Shown: positions 40,901 through 48,551 of the stretch, one piece after another | How positions within the stretch are numbered: position 1 is the first letter of the stretch | Layout: each line of letters starts with the position of its first letter | Source: Rubripirellula obstinata | Lineage (GTDB): Bacteria > Planctomycetota > Planctomycetia > Pirellulales > Pirellulaceae | NCBI RefSeq assembly: GCF_001642955.1 | Contig: NZ_LWSK01000002.1 | Coordinates: 124,001-188,000, forward strand | Direction: 5' to 3' | DNA length: 64,000 nt | Made by a program: the position numbers and the translations under genes | The notes under the pieces: generated by a model | Databases searched by the model: none | Told to the model about the DNA's origin: nothing | What the model saw: the letters and a program-made list of their open reading frames with translations, nothing else

Positions 40901-41965
40901 AGCGTTACACAAACCGCAACGATCACAATCACGGGAATCAATGACGCTCCCGTGGCAAACAACGATTCAGCAACTGCGGTTCGCGGTGTTGCAACGACGA
41001 TCGATGTGCTTGGCAATGACAATGCCGGACCGGCTGGCGAAGATCAATCGCTCACCGTGATCGCTGCGGCATCTGAGCAAGGTACGGTTGACATCAACTC
41101 CGATGGCACCCTGACCTTTACTTCCACGGGCAGCTTTGCGGGTGAAGCGACGATCAATTACACCATCGAAGATTCCGATGGTGCTACGGATTCAGCCGTT
41201 GTGACAGTTACCGTGACCGATTTCGTTCCAGTCACACTGAGCGGGTCTCTGTTTATCGATAACGTCGAGAGCACGTCCAACCCGGTTCGCGACGGTATCA
41301 AGAACGGCCCTGACGCTGGAATCGGCGGAATCCAAGTGCGACTTGTTTCCAGCACCGGAACCACGGTTGCCTCCACACTGACTTCGCTTAGCGGCGACTA
41401 CGCGTTTACTGACGTCTCGCCAGGCAACTACACCGTCGTCTACGACCTGCCCGACACCATCCGTACGCTGGGCAGCACAACCTCAAGCGTTGTCGTCGAT
41501 CCAAGTTCAAGCACGGCACCGACCATTCCAGGTCTGAGCGTCGCTGGAACTCAAAACACAGGCTTGGAAACGATCAACCTGTTGTCATCCAATTACCTTC
41601 GCCGAAATGGTTCCGTCGCTGGCATGTCCAATGGCGGTCTTGAAGGTGGTTCGGTTAGCTTCGACGCCAATGGCAACCAGGAAATGTTCATCGCCGGCGA
41701 AGGCTTTGAAGATGTCGTCTTTGGCGAAGTGATTTTGAGTAGCTTTGGTGATACAGCGGTCATGGTGATTGTTCGCGAAGGAGCCTCGGCACCCGAAGCG
41801 GCAACCCTGGACAGCGAGTTCTTTATTCAGGCTGCCGGTAGCCGATCGATTCAATTTTTCGGCGGCGTCGATGACTTCGACTTTAATGAAGTCGATGGTG
41901 CACTCGGATCCGTTGACCTCGCACGCTACCAAGCAGCCGTCGACCGAGCACTGTCAGAACTGTAA
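37964..41965 (+). CDS. Surface protein with N-terminal dockerin and tandem cadherin-like repeats
   Basis: This 1333-aa protein has the export-type motif LEKRELLAGD near residue 39. Directly after it comes a dockerin-like pair (DVDDNMQITASDALRVINAI, DVNADGWVTASDALSVINAV, residues about 60-120), unlike its neighbours, which have it at the C-terminus. A beta-sandwich region follows. Five tandem repeats of about 107 aa of the cadherin-like/VCBS type lie at about residues 465-1000, each with a variant of NEDQA, SDPDGDTLSIS and TATITITGITD. A SdrD B-like domain (SGSLFIDNVESTSNPVRDGI) lies near 1090. No enzymatic motif was seen. It is probably an adhesive or structural extracellular protein. Confidence 0.9.
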   Translation: MRNLRQLLSRFGTTSSRERLRRGQRPSPTKNRRALVSESLEKRELLAGDILLAHNYLNPADVDDNMQITASDALRVINAISRSNSGGIEVTEAGQVDGYMDVNADGWVTASDALSVINAVSRGEAASAGVQLFLNLRDVNDAALTTETDRTATINTDDVFYLEVSYSDERTFGADIGAFQVVTDILVDQADVLTPIVTDTDEINIESSLRSATSGTATFSLEGSTEEVTLTLDELSDLDQAIKNAVVTLGDYDPDTIVVTPLQGEPLGRFPGQVTPTPTNDSNFQFRIRYNDFDLANQDLPDLQVSFDMDVTVRSEVISTSPLDENGNIRGSAVGLNLDTRSRTAPAASPFGREIYNSLTLGTYIADDGNGGSLFDNFLAVGPLSGAGIEGAVPGFEEPFDTFSIPLRINSAVQNLTFSLGLAGGGDDFLLYGEEGDEAILTDNQIEFDPVLSSFTLNVVDPNGGNGDPIVAAAITETFNEDQAVMMVDLLTGASDPDGDTLSISTPAISGNQAGVSVVGNTLNVDPSAYGALNDGESEVITLTYNVLDGEGGMVAQTATITITGITDVDPNQDPVVAAPITQTFNEDQAATTVDLLMGASDPDSDTLSISTPTITGDPQSGVSVSGTTLNVTPSVYGALNDGESQVISVAYNVLDGNGGSVAQTATITITGITDVDPNQDPVVSATITQTVSEDDAASTIDLLTGASDPDGDTLSISTPVVTDDPQSAVSISGTTLTVTPSVYGDLNDGESQVVTVSYNVLDGNGGSVAQTATITITGVTDVDPNQDPVVSAAITRMVNEDQAPSTIDLLENASDPDGDTLSISAPTVTGDPQSGVSVSGTTLTLTPSAYGSLNDGETQTITVNYNVLDGNGGSAAQTATITITGITDIVNQDPVVSAPIAQTFSENDSATTVNLLSGANDPDGDPLSISTPSITGDQSGISVSGSTLTVTPSAYSGLTDDQNEVITLTYDITDGNGGSVTQTATITITGINDAPVANNDSATAVRGVATTIDVLGNDNAGPAGEDQSLTVIAAASEQGTVDINSDGTLTFTSTGSFAGEATINYTIEDSDGATDSAVVTVTVTDFVPVTLSGSLFIDNVESTSNPVRDGIKNGPDAGIGGIQVRLVSSTGTTVASTLTSLSGDYAFTDVSPGNYTVVYDLPDTIRTLGSTTSSVVVDPSSSTAPTIPGLSVAGTQNTGLETINLLSSNYLRRNGSVAGMSNGGLEGGSVSFDANGNQEMFIAGEGFEDVVFGEVILSSFGDTAVMVIVREGASAPEAATLDSEFFIQAAGSRSIQFFGGVDDFDFNEVDGALGSVDLARYQAAVDRALSEL
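39358..40965 (+). repeat. Five tandem intragenic repeats, about 322 bp each
   Basis: Units start near 39370, 39694, 40016, 40338 and 40660. DNA similarity between the central units is high: GGCGACACGCTTTCAATCAG recurs almost unchanged. This implies recent duplication or gene conversion. They encode the cadherin-like modules, and the fifth unit is the most divergent. Confidence 0.85.
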
Positions 41966-42031
41966 GCTTTGACGGTTTCAAAACGCCTGCCCAGTTAAGC
42001 TCTGCTATTAAGCAAAGCAAGGTTGTTCAAT

Positions 42032-42398
42032 GTAGCTGATCCCGCCAGGGTTCAGTTCTGCATAAACTTGAATTCGACTGAACCCTGGCGGGATCAGCTA
42101 CGAAAGTTTGGGCAATCCAACTTTGTCCCATGCAATTGCCGGAACTGCGCCGAAGCGGCTTGTTCCGGCCTACAAAAGCGACGTGGGCCAGATTACACAG
42201 CCGTCATCAAACCATCACAGGCACAACAAACGACCAAGAAACCGAGCACCCAATTTTTTTGACGCCAATTTTTTTGTCTAAATCCTCCCCACAACACGAC
42301 CGGCGCTTGGCCCGACGCTCGACTACAGAGACAGAGTGCTGTCGTCCCGTCCGGGTCTAAACTAAGCAACGGTCCCAAAATAACTCCCCGGTTTTCCC
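42032..42398. repeat. 367-bp dispersed repeat, copy A
   Basis: The unit starts with a 70-bp palindrome (42032-42101, arms GTAGCTGATCCCGCCAGGGT and complement). It continues with the right half of the GTAGGCCGGAACAAGC-type palindrome (ending at 42172), then about 226 bp of unique-looking sequence with the doubled motif CAATTTTTTTGACG/CAATTTTTTTGTCT. The same arrangement occurs at 47997-48359, with a variant at 47638-47996. No credible ORF is present. It fills the gap between the cadherin-like gene and the symporter gene. Confidence 0.85.
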
Positions 42399-42468
42399 GT
42401 AGCTGATCCCGCCAGGGTTCAGTTTTGCATAAACTTGAATTCGACTGAACCCTGGCGGGCCCAGCTAC
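42399..42468. repeat. 70-bp palindrome, GTAGCTGATCCCGCC family
   Basis: Arms of about 24 bp start GTAGCTGATCCCGCCAGGG and end at 42468 in CAGCTAC, with two changes near the outer end of the right arm. It directly follows copy A of the 367-bp repeat and is a second copy of the palindrome at 42032-42101. Confidence 0.88.
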
Positions 42469-42520
42469 ATCCAGGTCGCGTTAGCATTCTCTTTGTGGTT
42501 GGTTGTTAAATACTTTTCAG

Positions 42521-42556
42521 ACGCATCGTTTGTGAATCCACGCGGTGCGTTTTTTT
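42521..42556 (+). terminator. Terminator-like hairpin with T-tract before the symporter gene
   Basis: ACGCATCG (42521-42528) pairs with CGGTGCGT (42543-42550), with one G-T pair, around a 14-nt loop, and seven T residues follow (42550-42556). The form is that of an intrinsic terminator on the plus strand. It lies only about 40 bp before the symporter ATG, so it either ends upstream read-through or acts as an attenuator. Confidence 0.5.
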
Positions 42557-42597
42557 ATGTGATGTAGCCGCGTGCCCTCACGCATACTAAAACCAAC

Positions 42598-43998
42598 ATG
42601 ACTTTCGCATTCATCCTGACCGCGATCTTGCTGGCGATCGCAGTTGGGATCCGACGGCTGATTCCGTTGCTCGGGGTGCTGTTCATTCCCGCCTCGGTCA
42701 TCGCAGGCATCGTTGGATTCGCTGCGATTCAGATTGCTACGTTTGCGTTTGAATCTGACCAGATGATTGAACTCTCGTCCGAGTGGAAATCCTGGCCGGG
42801 AATGCTGATCGCTGTCGTGTTCGCCGGCATGTTGCTGGGCCGGCCATCTTCATCCGCCTCCGATTCGATCATCCGTGCGGGACGTCAAGGATTGATGGTT
42901 TGGATTATCGTGCTGGGACAGACAGCGATTGGTTTGCTGGCCACTTGGTTGATCATCCAACCGATGTTCGGCGTTCCAAGTGCATTCGGAATGCTAATTG
43001 AAACCGGGTTTGCCGGCGGTCACGGAACCGCAGCGGCGATGGGCGAAGTCTTCGCAAGCGAACAAGTCGAACTGGATGCTGGTTTGGACCTGGGCGTTTT
43101 GATGGCGACCGTGGGCCTGGTCTACGGAATTGTCTCGGGAGTGTTCTGGGTCAATGTCGGCATCCGTCGCGGTTGGACGAGGAAAGAGGCTTCGGGCTCC
43201 ACCGCTTCGTCAAAAACGCAGTCCACTGAGCCGATTGAGAAGTCATCGATCGGAACCGCCGTTGTTAAACCGGACCTCATCGACCCGCTTCTTTTGCAGG
43301 TGATCTGGCTGACACTGGCGATGGCGGTGGGATGGTGTTTGCAATGGTCGGTCGGATCCTTGGCGGGACTGATCGAACACTTCTTTTTGTCGGGCTCACC
43401 TGATTCAAACTTGACCGATCGAACCAGTGCGTCGGCGATCGTTGGCAGCTTTCCGCTATTCATCTACACGCTCTTTGGCGGTTGGGCCGTTCGTCTTGGC
43501 TTAACCAAAATCGGATCCGGAAACCTGATTGATTCGATGACAGTCAATCGCATCACATCATCGGCGATGGACGTCTTGATCGTTGCAGCGATCGCATCGC
43601 TAAACGTCACTGTCGTCTCCGGCCAACTCAGTGGTTTAGTGGTCTTGGTTTTGGCCGCGATCCTATGGACTGCGTTTTGTTTGGCTTGGCTGTCACCACG
43701 AATTTTGCCGACCGAACACTGGTTCGAGCTGGGACTGATCAACTATGGGATGTCTACCGGCACCACGGCAACCGGTTTTGTGCTGCTGAAACTGGTTGAT
43801 CCCGAATTGCAATCCGGCGCAGCGGAAGACTACGCCTTGGCCGCGCCGTTGTCGTCGCCATTCATTGGCGGAGGCATGATTACGATCGGTTTGCCCATTC
43901 TGATTCTGCCTCTCGTCCCGCTGCCCGCCGTGATCGCAGTCCTAGTTGCAATCATCATCGGATTGATCGTCACCGGAATCAAAGTTGCCAGGCGGTAG
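42598..43998 (+). CDS. GltS-like sodium/glutamate symporter family protein
   Basis: This 466-aa integral membrane protein has about ten or more hydrophobic segments and a hydrophilic central loop (residues about 195-225, Ser/Thr/Lys-rich). The motif GFAGGHGTAAAMGEVF (about 139-154) and its inverted counterpart NYGMSTGTTATGFVLLKLVDP (about 381-401) match the two re-entrant pore motifs of the sodium:glutamate symporter family. It is longer than E. coli GltS (about 400 aa). The substrate is inferred from the family only. The gene is isolated between repeat elements. Confidence 0.75.
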   Translation: MTFAFILTAILLAIAVGIRRLIPLLGVLFIPASVIAGIVGFAAIQIATFAFESDQMIELSSEWKSWPGMLIAVVFAGMLLGRPSSSASDSIIRAGRQGLMVWIIVLGQTAIGLLATWLIIQPMFGVPSAFGMLIETGFAGGHGTAAAMGEVFASEQVELDAGLDLGVLMATVGLVYGIVSGVFWVNVGIRRGWTRKEASGSTASSKTQSTEPIEKSSIGTAVVKPDLIDPLLLQVIWLTLAMAVGWCLQWSVGSLAGLIEHFFLSGSPDSNLTDRTSASAIVGSFPLFIYTLFGGWAVRLGLTKIGSGNLIDSMTVNRITSSAMDVLIVAAIASLNVTVVSGQLSGLVVLVLAAILWTAFCLAWLSPRILPTEHWFELGLINYGMSTGTTATGFVLLKLVDPELQSGAAEDYALAAPLSSPFIGGGMITIGLPILILPLVPLPAVIAVLVAIIIGLIVTGIKVARR

Positions 43999-44043
43999 GC
44001 GTTCGCACCGATGGCACGCAGGGCGTTGCCTGGGAACCAGAAA

Positions 44044-44119
44044 GTAGGCCGTAGCGAGCCATAGCGAGTTACGGCGGTGCGCACATTGCCGTAACTCGCT
44101 ATGGCTTGCTACGGCCTAC
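44044..44119. repeat. Palindromic repeat, GTAGGCCGTAGC family
   Basis: GTAGGCCGTAGCGAGCCATA (44044 on) and its complement ending at 44119 form arms of about 32 bp with one mismatch around a loop of 12 bp. It lies between the convergent symporter and ROK genes and is probably a bidirectional 3'-end structure. Confidence 0.9.
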
Positions 44120-44127
44120 GTTAATTC

Positions 44128-45183
44128 TTAGAGCGTGCCACCGTAGGCATAGGCGAGCGAGCCCAACACCGACGCATCATCACGGCAGACTGAGAACGAA
44201 ATTGCATCGAAGTCGCGAAAGCCGTCCAACGCATGAGCATGATACGACTCTTTCACGTTGGCCAAATATCGATCGCGAACCTGAGTTGCCATCTCAGTCA
44301 CACCGCCACCAATGACCAATCGATCGTGGTCACCAATGTACTGAACGTTCAGCAAAACAATCCCGAGTGCTTTCGCCTGATCGTCCATCAGTTCTAACGC
44401 CAAATCATCGCCCGCACCGGCTAGCTCTCGCAACTGCTTCGCCTTGTCCTTCGCGGTTCCTTCGATTGCGTTAAGCGAATGATCTTTCCATTGATCAAGC
44501 GTCAAGCGATAGGACAACTGGTGCGTCAGCGCCGTCAACGAAATCGCAGACTCGGCGGCGCAGAACGTGTTGCCAACCTTTAGTTCACGATCATGCGAGT
44601 ATCGGAACGCATCGACTGGCAACAAGATGTGTCCCGCGTGCCCTGCCCTGCCCTTGCCTCCTTGAACCGGATGCCCTTTCCGAACTTCACCTCCACCAAG
44701 GCCCGTTCCGACGGCAATCATAAACAAGGTATCGAATTGCTCTGTTTTGTCGGCTACTGGTGAATCAGCCCAGTTCAAATGCCCGGTGCGTATCGCATAC
44801 TCACCAACCGCTGCCGCCTGTCCGTCACCAATGTAAACCACTGGTGTTGGCTGAGCGATCTTGGCAAACGCTTGTTCCAGCTTCAACCGAATCGGACATT
44901 GATCCCAAAGCAGCGGATTCAGGTTTGGCGTCTTCAGCAAAACACCATCCATCGTTGCTGGGCCTGGAGTCGCAAGGGAGATCGCGCTGACATCAGCAGG
45001 CGATTTACCGAGCAAATCTAATTCCGCAACGATCTGCGCAACGATGTCATCAATCGCCGCATCGGGGCCTTCGGCTGAACGGGTGGGAAACTGATCTGAA
45101 ATGCAAAGAACCTTTCGCCCGGCCTCGCCGATCGCGATGGTGCAGGTGGTCCCGCCAACATCAATTCCAACAACAACAGACAA
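44128..45183 (-). CDS. ROK-family protein (glucokinase-like)
   Basis: This 351-aa protein starts with TTG at 45183; AAGGTG 7 nt upstream supports this start. The N-terminal phosphate-binding loop GIDVGGTTCTIAIGE, the segment VYIGDGQAAAVGEYA and the glycine-rich IAVGTGLGGGEVRKGHPVQGG are ASKHA/ROK features. The ROK zinc motif (CxCGxxGCxE) is missing: the corresponding place reads AGHAGHILLPVDAFRYSHDR. It could therefore be an atypical sugar kinase or a non-catalytic member. There is no HTH, so it is not a NagC-type repressor. It probably acts in the cytoplasm on a hexose. Confidence 0.82.
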   Translation of the reverse strand: MSVVVGIDVGGTTCTIAIGEAGRKVLCISDQFPTRSAEGPDAAIDDIVAQIVAELDLLGKSPADVSAISLATPGPATMDGVLLKTPNLNPLLWDQCPIRLKLEQAFAKIAQPTPVVYIGDGQAAAVGEYAIRTGHLNWADSPVADKTEQFDTLFMIAVGTGLGGGEVRKGHPVQGGKGRAGHAGHILLPVDAFRYSHDRELKVGNTFCAAESAISLTALTHQLSYRLTLDQWKDHSLNAIEGTAKDKAKQLRELAGAGDDLALELMDDQAKALGIVLLNVQYIGDHDRLVIGGGVTEMATQVRDRYLANVKESYHAHALDGFRDFDAISFSVCRDDASVLGSLAYAYGGTL

Positions 45184-45258
45184 TTGAGTTCACCTTTTGA
45201 GGAATGGAAATCTAAGAATAGAAAACACGCTACTTGCATCGAAGATGGCAATCTCTTT

Positions 45259-45326
45259 GTGAGCCGCGATCGCGTAAGCGGCCGGGCAATGCGATATGCC
45301 CGGCCGCTCACGCGATCGCGGCTCAC
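45259..45326. repeat. 68-bp near-perfect palindrome
   Basis: GTGAGCCGCGATCGCGTAAG (45259 on) and its complement ending at 45326 form arms of about 30 bp with one mismatch and an 8-bp loop. It lies between RNase R (stop at 45350) and the ROK gene (start at 45183), both on the minus strand. Confidence 0.9.
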
Positions 45327-45349
45327 CAACCAATCTGCTCGGGCGACGC

Positions 45350-47605
45350 CTAACGTTTGCGTTTCTTCTTTTTCTCGCGGCGTTCGGTCTTTCGCTTCGA
45401 CTTATAGTTCGGTTTTGGCTTCGCTTTCTTGCCCGAACCGGACACCTCGTTGGACGCTGTGTGATTTTTGATCACGTCAAGATACAACTGCCGATCTTGC
45501 AAATCGACCTTGGCAATTTTAACCGTCAATTGGTCACCTAGGCGATAGCGGTTGCCCTCTTTGAAGCCGACCAACATGTTTCCGCGTCGTTCAAACTTAT
45601 ACTTGTCGTCGGGCAAACTGGTGACCGGGATAAAGCCATCCACTGGCAGCTTAACACAGCGGGCGTTCAACCCGTCGGCGAACGCGCGGCTGACAACCGC
45701 CTCCATCGTATCGCCAATATGCTTGCTCAAGAAATGCAACAACTTCAACTCAATCAACTCGCGCTCAGCCTTCTGCGCGTTGCGTTCCATATCGCTGCAA
45801 TGATGACCAAGTTTCAGCAGCATGCCGAACGAATCATCAGGCGTCTTTTCGCCGTCCAACAGTTTCTGAACCAAGCGGTGGACCGTTAAATCGGGATAGC
45901 GCCGAATCGGACTAGTGAAATGACAGTAATGTTCCATGTCCAACGCGTAGTGCCCGTCGGGCTGCGGACCGTAAACGGCCTTGTTCATGCTTTTCAGCAC
46001 GGCAAAGTTCACGGCGTCTTCCAGAGGTGTTCCGGCAACCGTATCGAGCACTTTCTGAATCTCGAATCTGCTTTCAACCGAATCGATTTTGATGCCAATG
46101 TCTTTGACGAAGTTCGTCAACTGACGAAGCTTTCGTCGTTCAGGTGGCGGATGGATGCGATGCAGAAAATTCAGCTTCATATCATCCAGCCAAGCCGCGA
46201 CCGCTTGGTTGGCTGCCAGCATGAACTCTTCGATGATCTGATGGCTTTCGGTGTGTTCCACACGACGAGCACCTTTGACCTTGCCCGCTCGATCAAGATC
46301 CAGCTTGATGTCGGGCATGTCCATCGACAACGAACCACCCTTGAATCGTGACTTGCGAATCTGCATCGCTAATTGATGCATCCGGCCAAGCAAATCGCAT
46401 ACTTCACTGCCCCACTTTTCGACATATTTTTCAGGGCTGGCCAAGTACTGATCGACCTGTTCGTAATTCAAACGCAAATCGCTGTGGATCGCGGCGTTGT
46501 GAACCTCGGTATGCGTGACCGTTAAGTCGTCAAGCATTTCGATCTCGACCGTTTTCACCAAACGCATTTTGTCAGGCTGAAGTGACGCCAAGTGGTTGCT
46601 GATGATTTCGGGGATCATCGGGACAACTCGATCTGGCAGATAAACGCTGGTCGCTCGTGCTCGCGCCTCCTCGTCGATGGCTCCACCGATCGGAACAAAG
46701 TGGCTGACGTCGGCGATGTGAACCCACAACCGCCATCGACCTTTTTCGCGTTCCAGCGAAATCGCGTCGTCAAAGTCGCGCGCGTCAAACGGGTCGATCG
46801 TGATCGTCAACAACTTGGTCAAATCTTTGCGATCCGCCGGGACTTCGTCGTCACTGAACTGATCGGATTGTTCACGCGATGCATTCAGGACTGCTTCGGG
46901 GAATTCATCGGGCAGCGCGTACTGACGCATGATGGTCAGCGTATCGATTGCTGGATTCTTGCTGCTGCCCAATCGTTCCAGGATCACGGCTTCGCCACCG
47001 TTTCCATCGTCGTCGGGATACTCGACCAGTTCGACAAAGACCTTATCGTCGTTTTCCAGTGGCATTCCGCGGACGTCGCCGACCGAGACTGGTTTTTTGT
47101 AAGGCACGCCGTCAAGAAAGACGACCGGACTCTTGCCTGACATTTTGAAAGTGCCGGTGAACTGCCGACGTGCCCGCTGGACGACCTGGGTGACAACGGC
47201 TTCATCGTCGCCTCGCCGGCCGGCTTGGATTTTGATCTCGACCAAATCGCCTTCCAGCGCCCCCATCGTCTTGCCGGGCGGTACGAAGTAATCGGTGGGA
47301 ATGTCGCCACCGTCTTCGGCGTGATTGGGGCGAACAAATCCGAAGCTGCCGCCAAGTGCTCGGCGAAAAGTACCACGAATCGAATCGCTTGGTCCGCCGA
47401 CACTGCCGACGCTAAACACCAAGTGATTGGATCCGTACACCAACCGGCCTTCGTTGACCAACTGCTTCACAACTCGACGGACCTCGCGGTAGCCGTCGTC
47501 GTTCAGCTTCAAATCGGTTGCGATTTGTTTTGGTTTGCAGGGCCGGTATTCGGGCGAGACAACCAACCGCATGATGCGATCGGCTAATTCTTGATTGATA
47601 TTCAT
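45350..47605 (-). CDS. rnr: Ribonuclease R (RNB-family 3'-5' exoribonuclease)
   Basis: This 751-aa enzyme degrades structured RNA in the cytoplasm. I start it at the ATG at 47605 (MNINQELADRIMRLV). The frame stays open to 47734, but that part is repeat DNA. In order come an N-terminal HTH-like region, cold-shock/OB domains (about 60-230), the RNB catalytic domain with DPFDARDFDDAIS (about 271) carrying the metal-binding Asp cluster, and an S1 domain (about 635-705, GDTMEAVVSRAFADGLNARC). A Lys/Arg-rich tail typical of RNase R closes it (KPKPNYKSKRKTERREKKKK). All active-site acids are present. Confidence 0.95.
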   Translation of the reverse strand: MNINQELADRIMRLVVSPEYRPCKPKQIATDLKLNDDGYREVRRVVKQLVNEGRLVYGSNHLVFSVGSVGGPSDSIRGTFRRALGGSFGFVRPNHAEDGGDIPTDYFVPPGKTMGALEGDLVEIKIQAGRRGDDEAVVTQVVQRARRQFTGTFKMSGKSPVVFLDGVPYKKPVSVGDVRGMPLENDDKVFVELVEYPDDDGNGGEAVILERLGSSKNPAIDTLTIMRQYALPDEFPEAVLNASREQSDQFSDDEVPADRKDLTKLLTITIDPFDARDFDDAISLEREKGRWRLWVHIADVSHFVPIGGAIDEEARARATSVYLPDRVVPMIPEIISNHLASLQPDKMRLVKTVEIEMLDDLTVTHTEVHNAAIHSDLRLNYEQVDQYLASPEKYVEKWGSEVCDLLGRMHQLAMQIRKSRFKGGSLSMDMPDIKLDLDRAGKVKGARRVEHTESHQIIEEFMLAANQAVAAWLDDMKLNFLHRIHPPPERRKLRQLTNFVKDIGIKIDSVESRFEIQKVLDTVAGTPLEDAVNFAVLKSMNKAVYGPQPDGHYALDMEHYCHFTSPIRRYPDLTVHRLVQKLLDGEKTPDDSFGMLLKLGHHCSDMERNAQKAERELIELKLLHFLSKHIGDTMEAVVSRAFADGLNARCVKLPVDGFIPVTSLPDDKYKFERRGNMLVGFKEGNRYRLGDQLTVKIAKVDLQDRQLYLDVIKNHTASNEVSGSGKKAKPKPNYKSKRKTERREKKKKRKR

Positions 47606-47637
47606 GCGTGCAGGATAGAGCAATTCGACCGGGAAAT

Positions 47638-47996
47638 GTAGCTGATCGCGCCAGCGTTCAGTCACCACTAGTTTCTGTAGGCCGGAACAAGCCGCTTCGG
47701 CGCAGTTCCGGCAATCCAACGCTGTCCCATGCAATTGCCGGAACTGCGCCGAAGCGGCTTGTTCCGGCCTACAAAAGCGACGGGGCCAGATTGCACAACA
47801 GCCGTCACTCCTTCACAGGCACAACAAACGCCCAAGAAACCGAGCACCCAATTTTTTTGTCGCCAATTTTTTTGTCTAAATCCTCCCCACAATACGACCG
47901 GCGTCTGGCCCCACGCCCGACTACAGAGACAAAGTGCTGTCATCCCGTCCGGGGCTAAAGTAAGCAACGGTCCCAAAACAACTCCCCGGTTTTCCC
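47638..47996. repeat. Dispersed repeat, copy B (variant)
   Basis: The element begins with only the left arm of the GTAGCTGATC palindrome (47638-47661, with two changes) and a 15-bp spacer. A full palindrome of the GTAGGCCGGAACAAGC family follows (47677-47772, arms of about 39 bp). The last 224 bp (47773-47996) match the body of copies A and C. Copies A and C have the reverse arrangement of complete and half palindromes. Confidence 0.85.
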
Positions 47997-48359
47997 GTAG
48001 CTGATCCCGCCAGGGTTCAGTTCTGCATCAGCTTGAATTCGACTGAACCCTGGCGGGATCAGCTACGAAAGTTTCGGCAATCCAACGTTGTCCCATGCAA
48101 TTGCCGGAACTGCGCCGAAGCGGCTTGTTCCGGCCTACAAAAGCGACGGGGCCAGATTACACAACGGCTTTCACCCCTTCACAGGCACAACAAACGACCA
48201 AGAAACCGAGCCCCCAATTTTTTTGACGCCAATTTTTTTGTCTAGATCCTCCCCACAATACGACCGGCGATTGGCCCGACGCTCGACTACAGAGACAGAG
48301 TGCTGTCGTCCTGTCCGAGTCCAAAGTAAGCAACGGTCCCGAAACAACTTCCCAGCTAC
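47997..48359. repeat. Dispersed repeat, copy C
   Basis: It starts with a complete 70-bp palindrome (47997-48066), then the half palindrome (to 48138) and the body with CAATTTTTTTGACGCCAATT. It ends at CCCAGCTAC (48351-48359), a remnant of the next palindrome. It is in direct tandem with copy B, with a body-to-body period of about 366 bp. Confidence 0.85.
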
Positions 48360-48551
48360 GAAAGACTTCGCCAAACACGGAACTTGTGTCAGGACAGTTG
48401 CTAAGGCCAAGACCGGCAAGCCTATTGCAAGAATTCTAAGATCCTTTTGCATTTTGCCCCGATCGGCGCGCCTCTGCGAGCTAACCTTCGGGGCCTCGTC
48501 TATTGGGTGGCAGTCACCTGAACCGACGATTTTCCTTTGTAAAGCGACACC
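48360..48551 (+). promoter_or_regulatory. Upstream region of the SPFH operon
   Basis: About 190 bp of non-repeated sequence follow copy C and must contain the promoter of the two SPFH genes. The short inverted motif GCCCCGA/TCGGGGC-like around 48456-48500 could form a weak hairpin. No clear -35/-10 pair or strong ribosome-binding site was found. Confidence 0.3.

Noticed and set aside
47606-47734. 43-codon upstream extension of RNase R
   Set aside because: It lies in the repeat element and encodes low-quality sequence; the family start MNINQEL at 47605 fits known RNase R N-termini.
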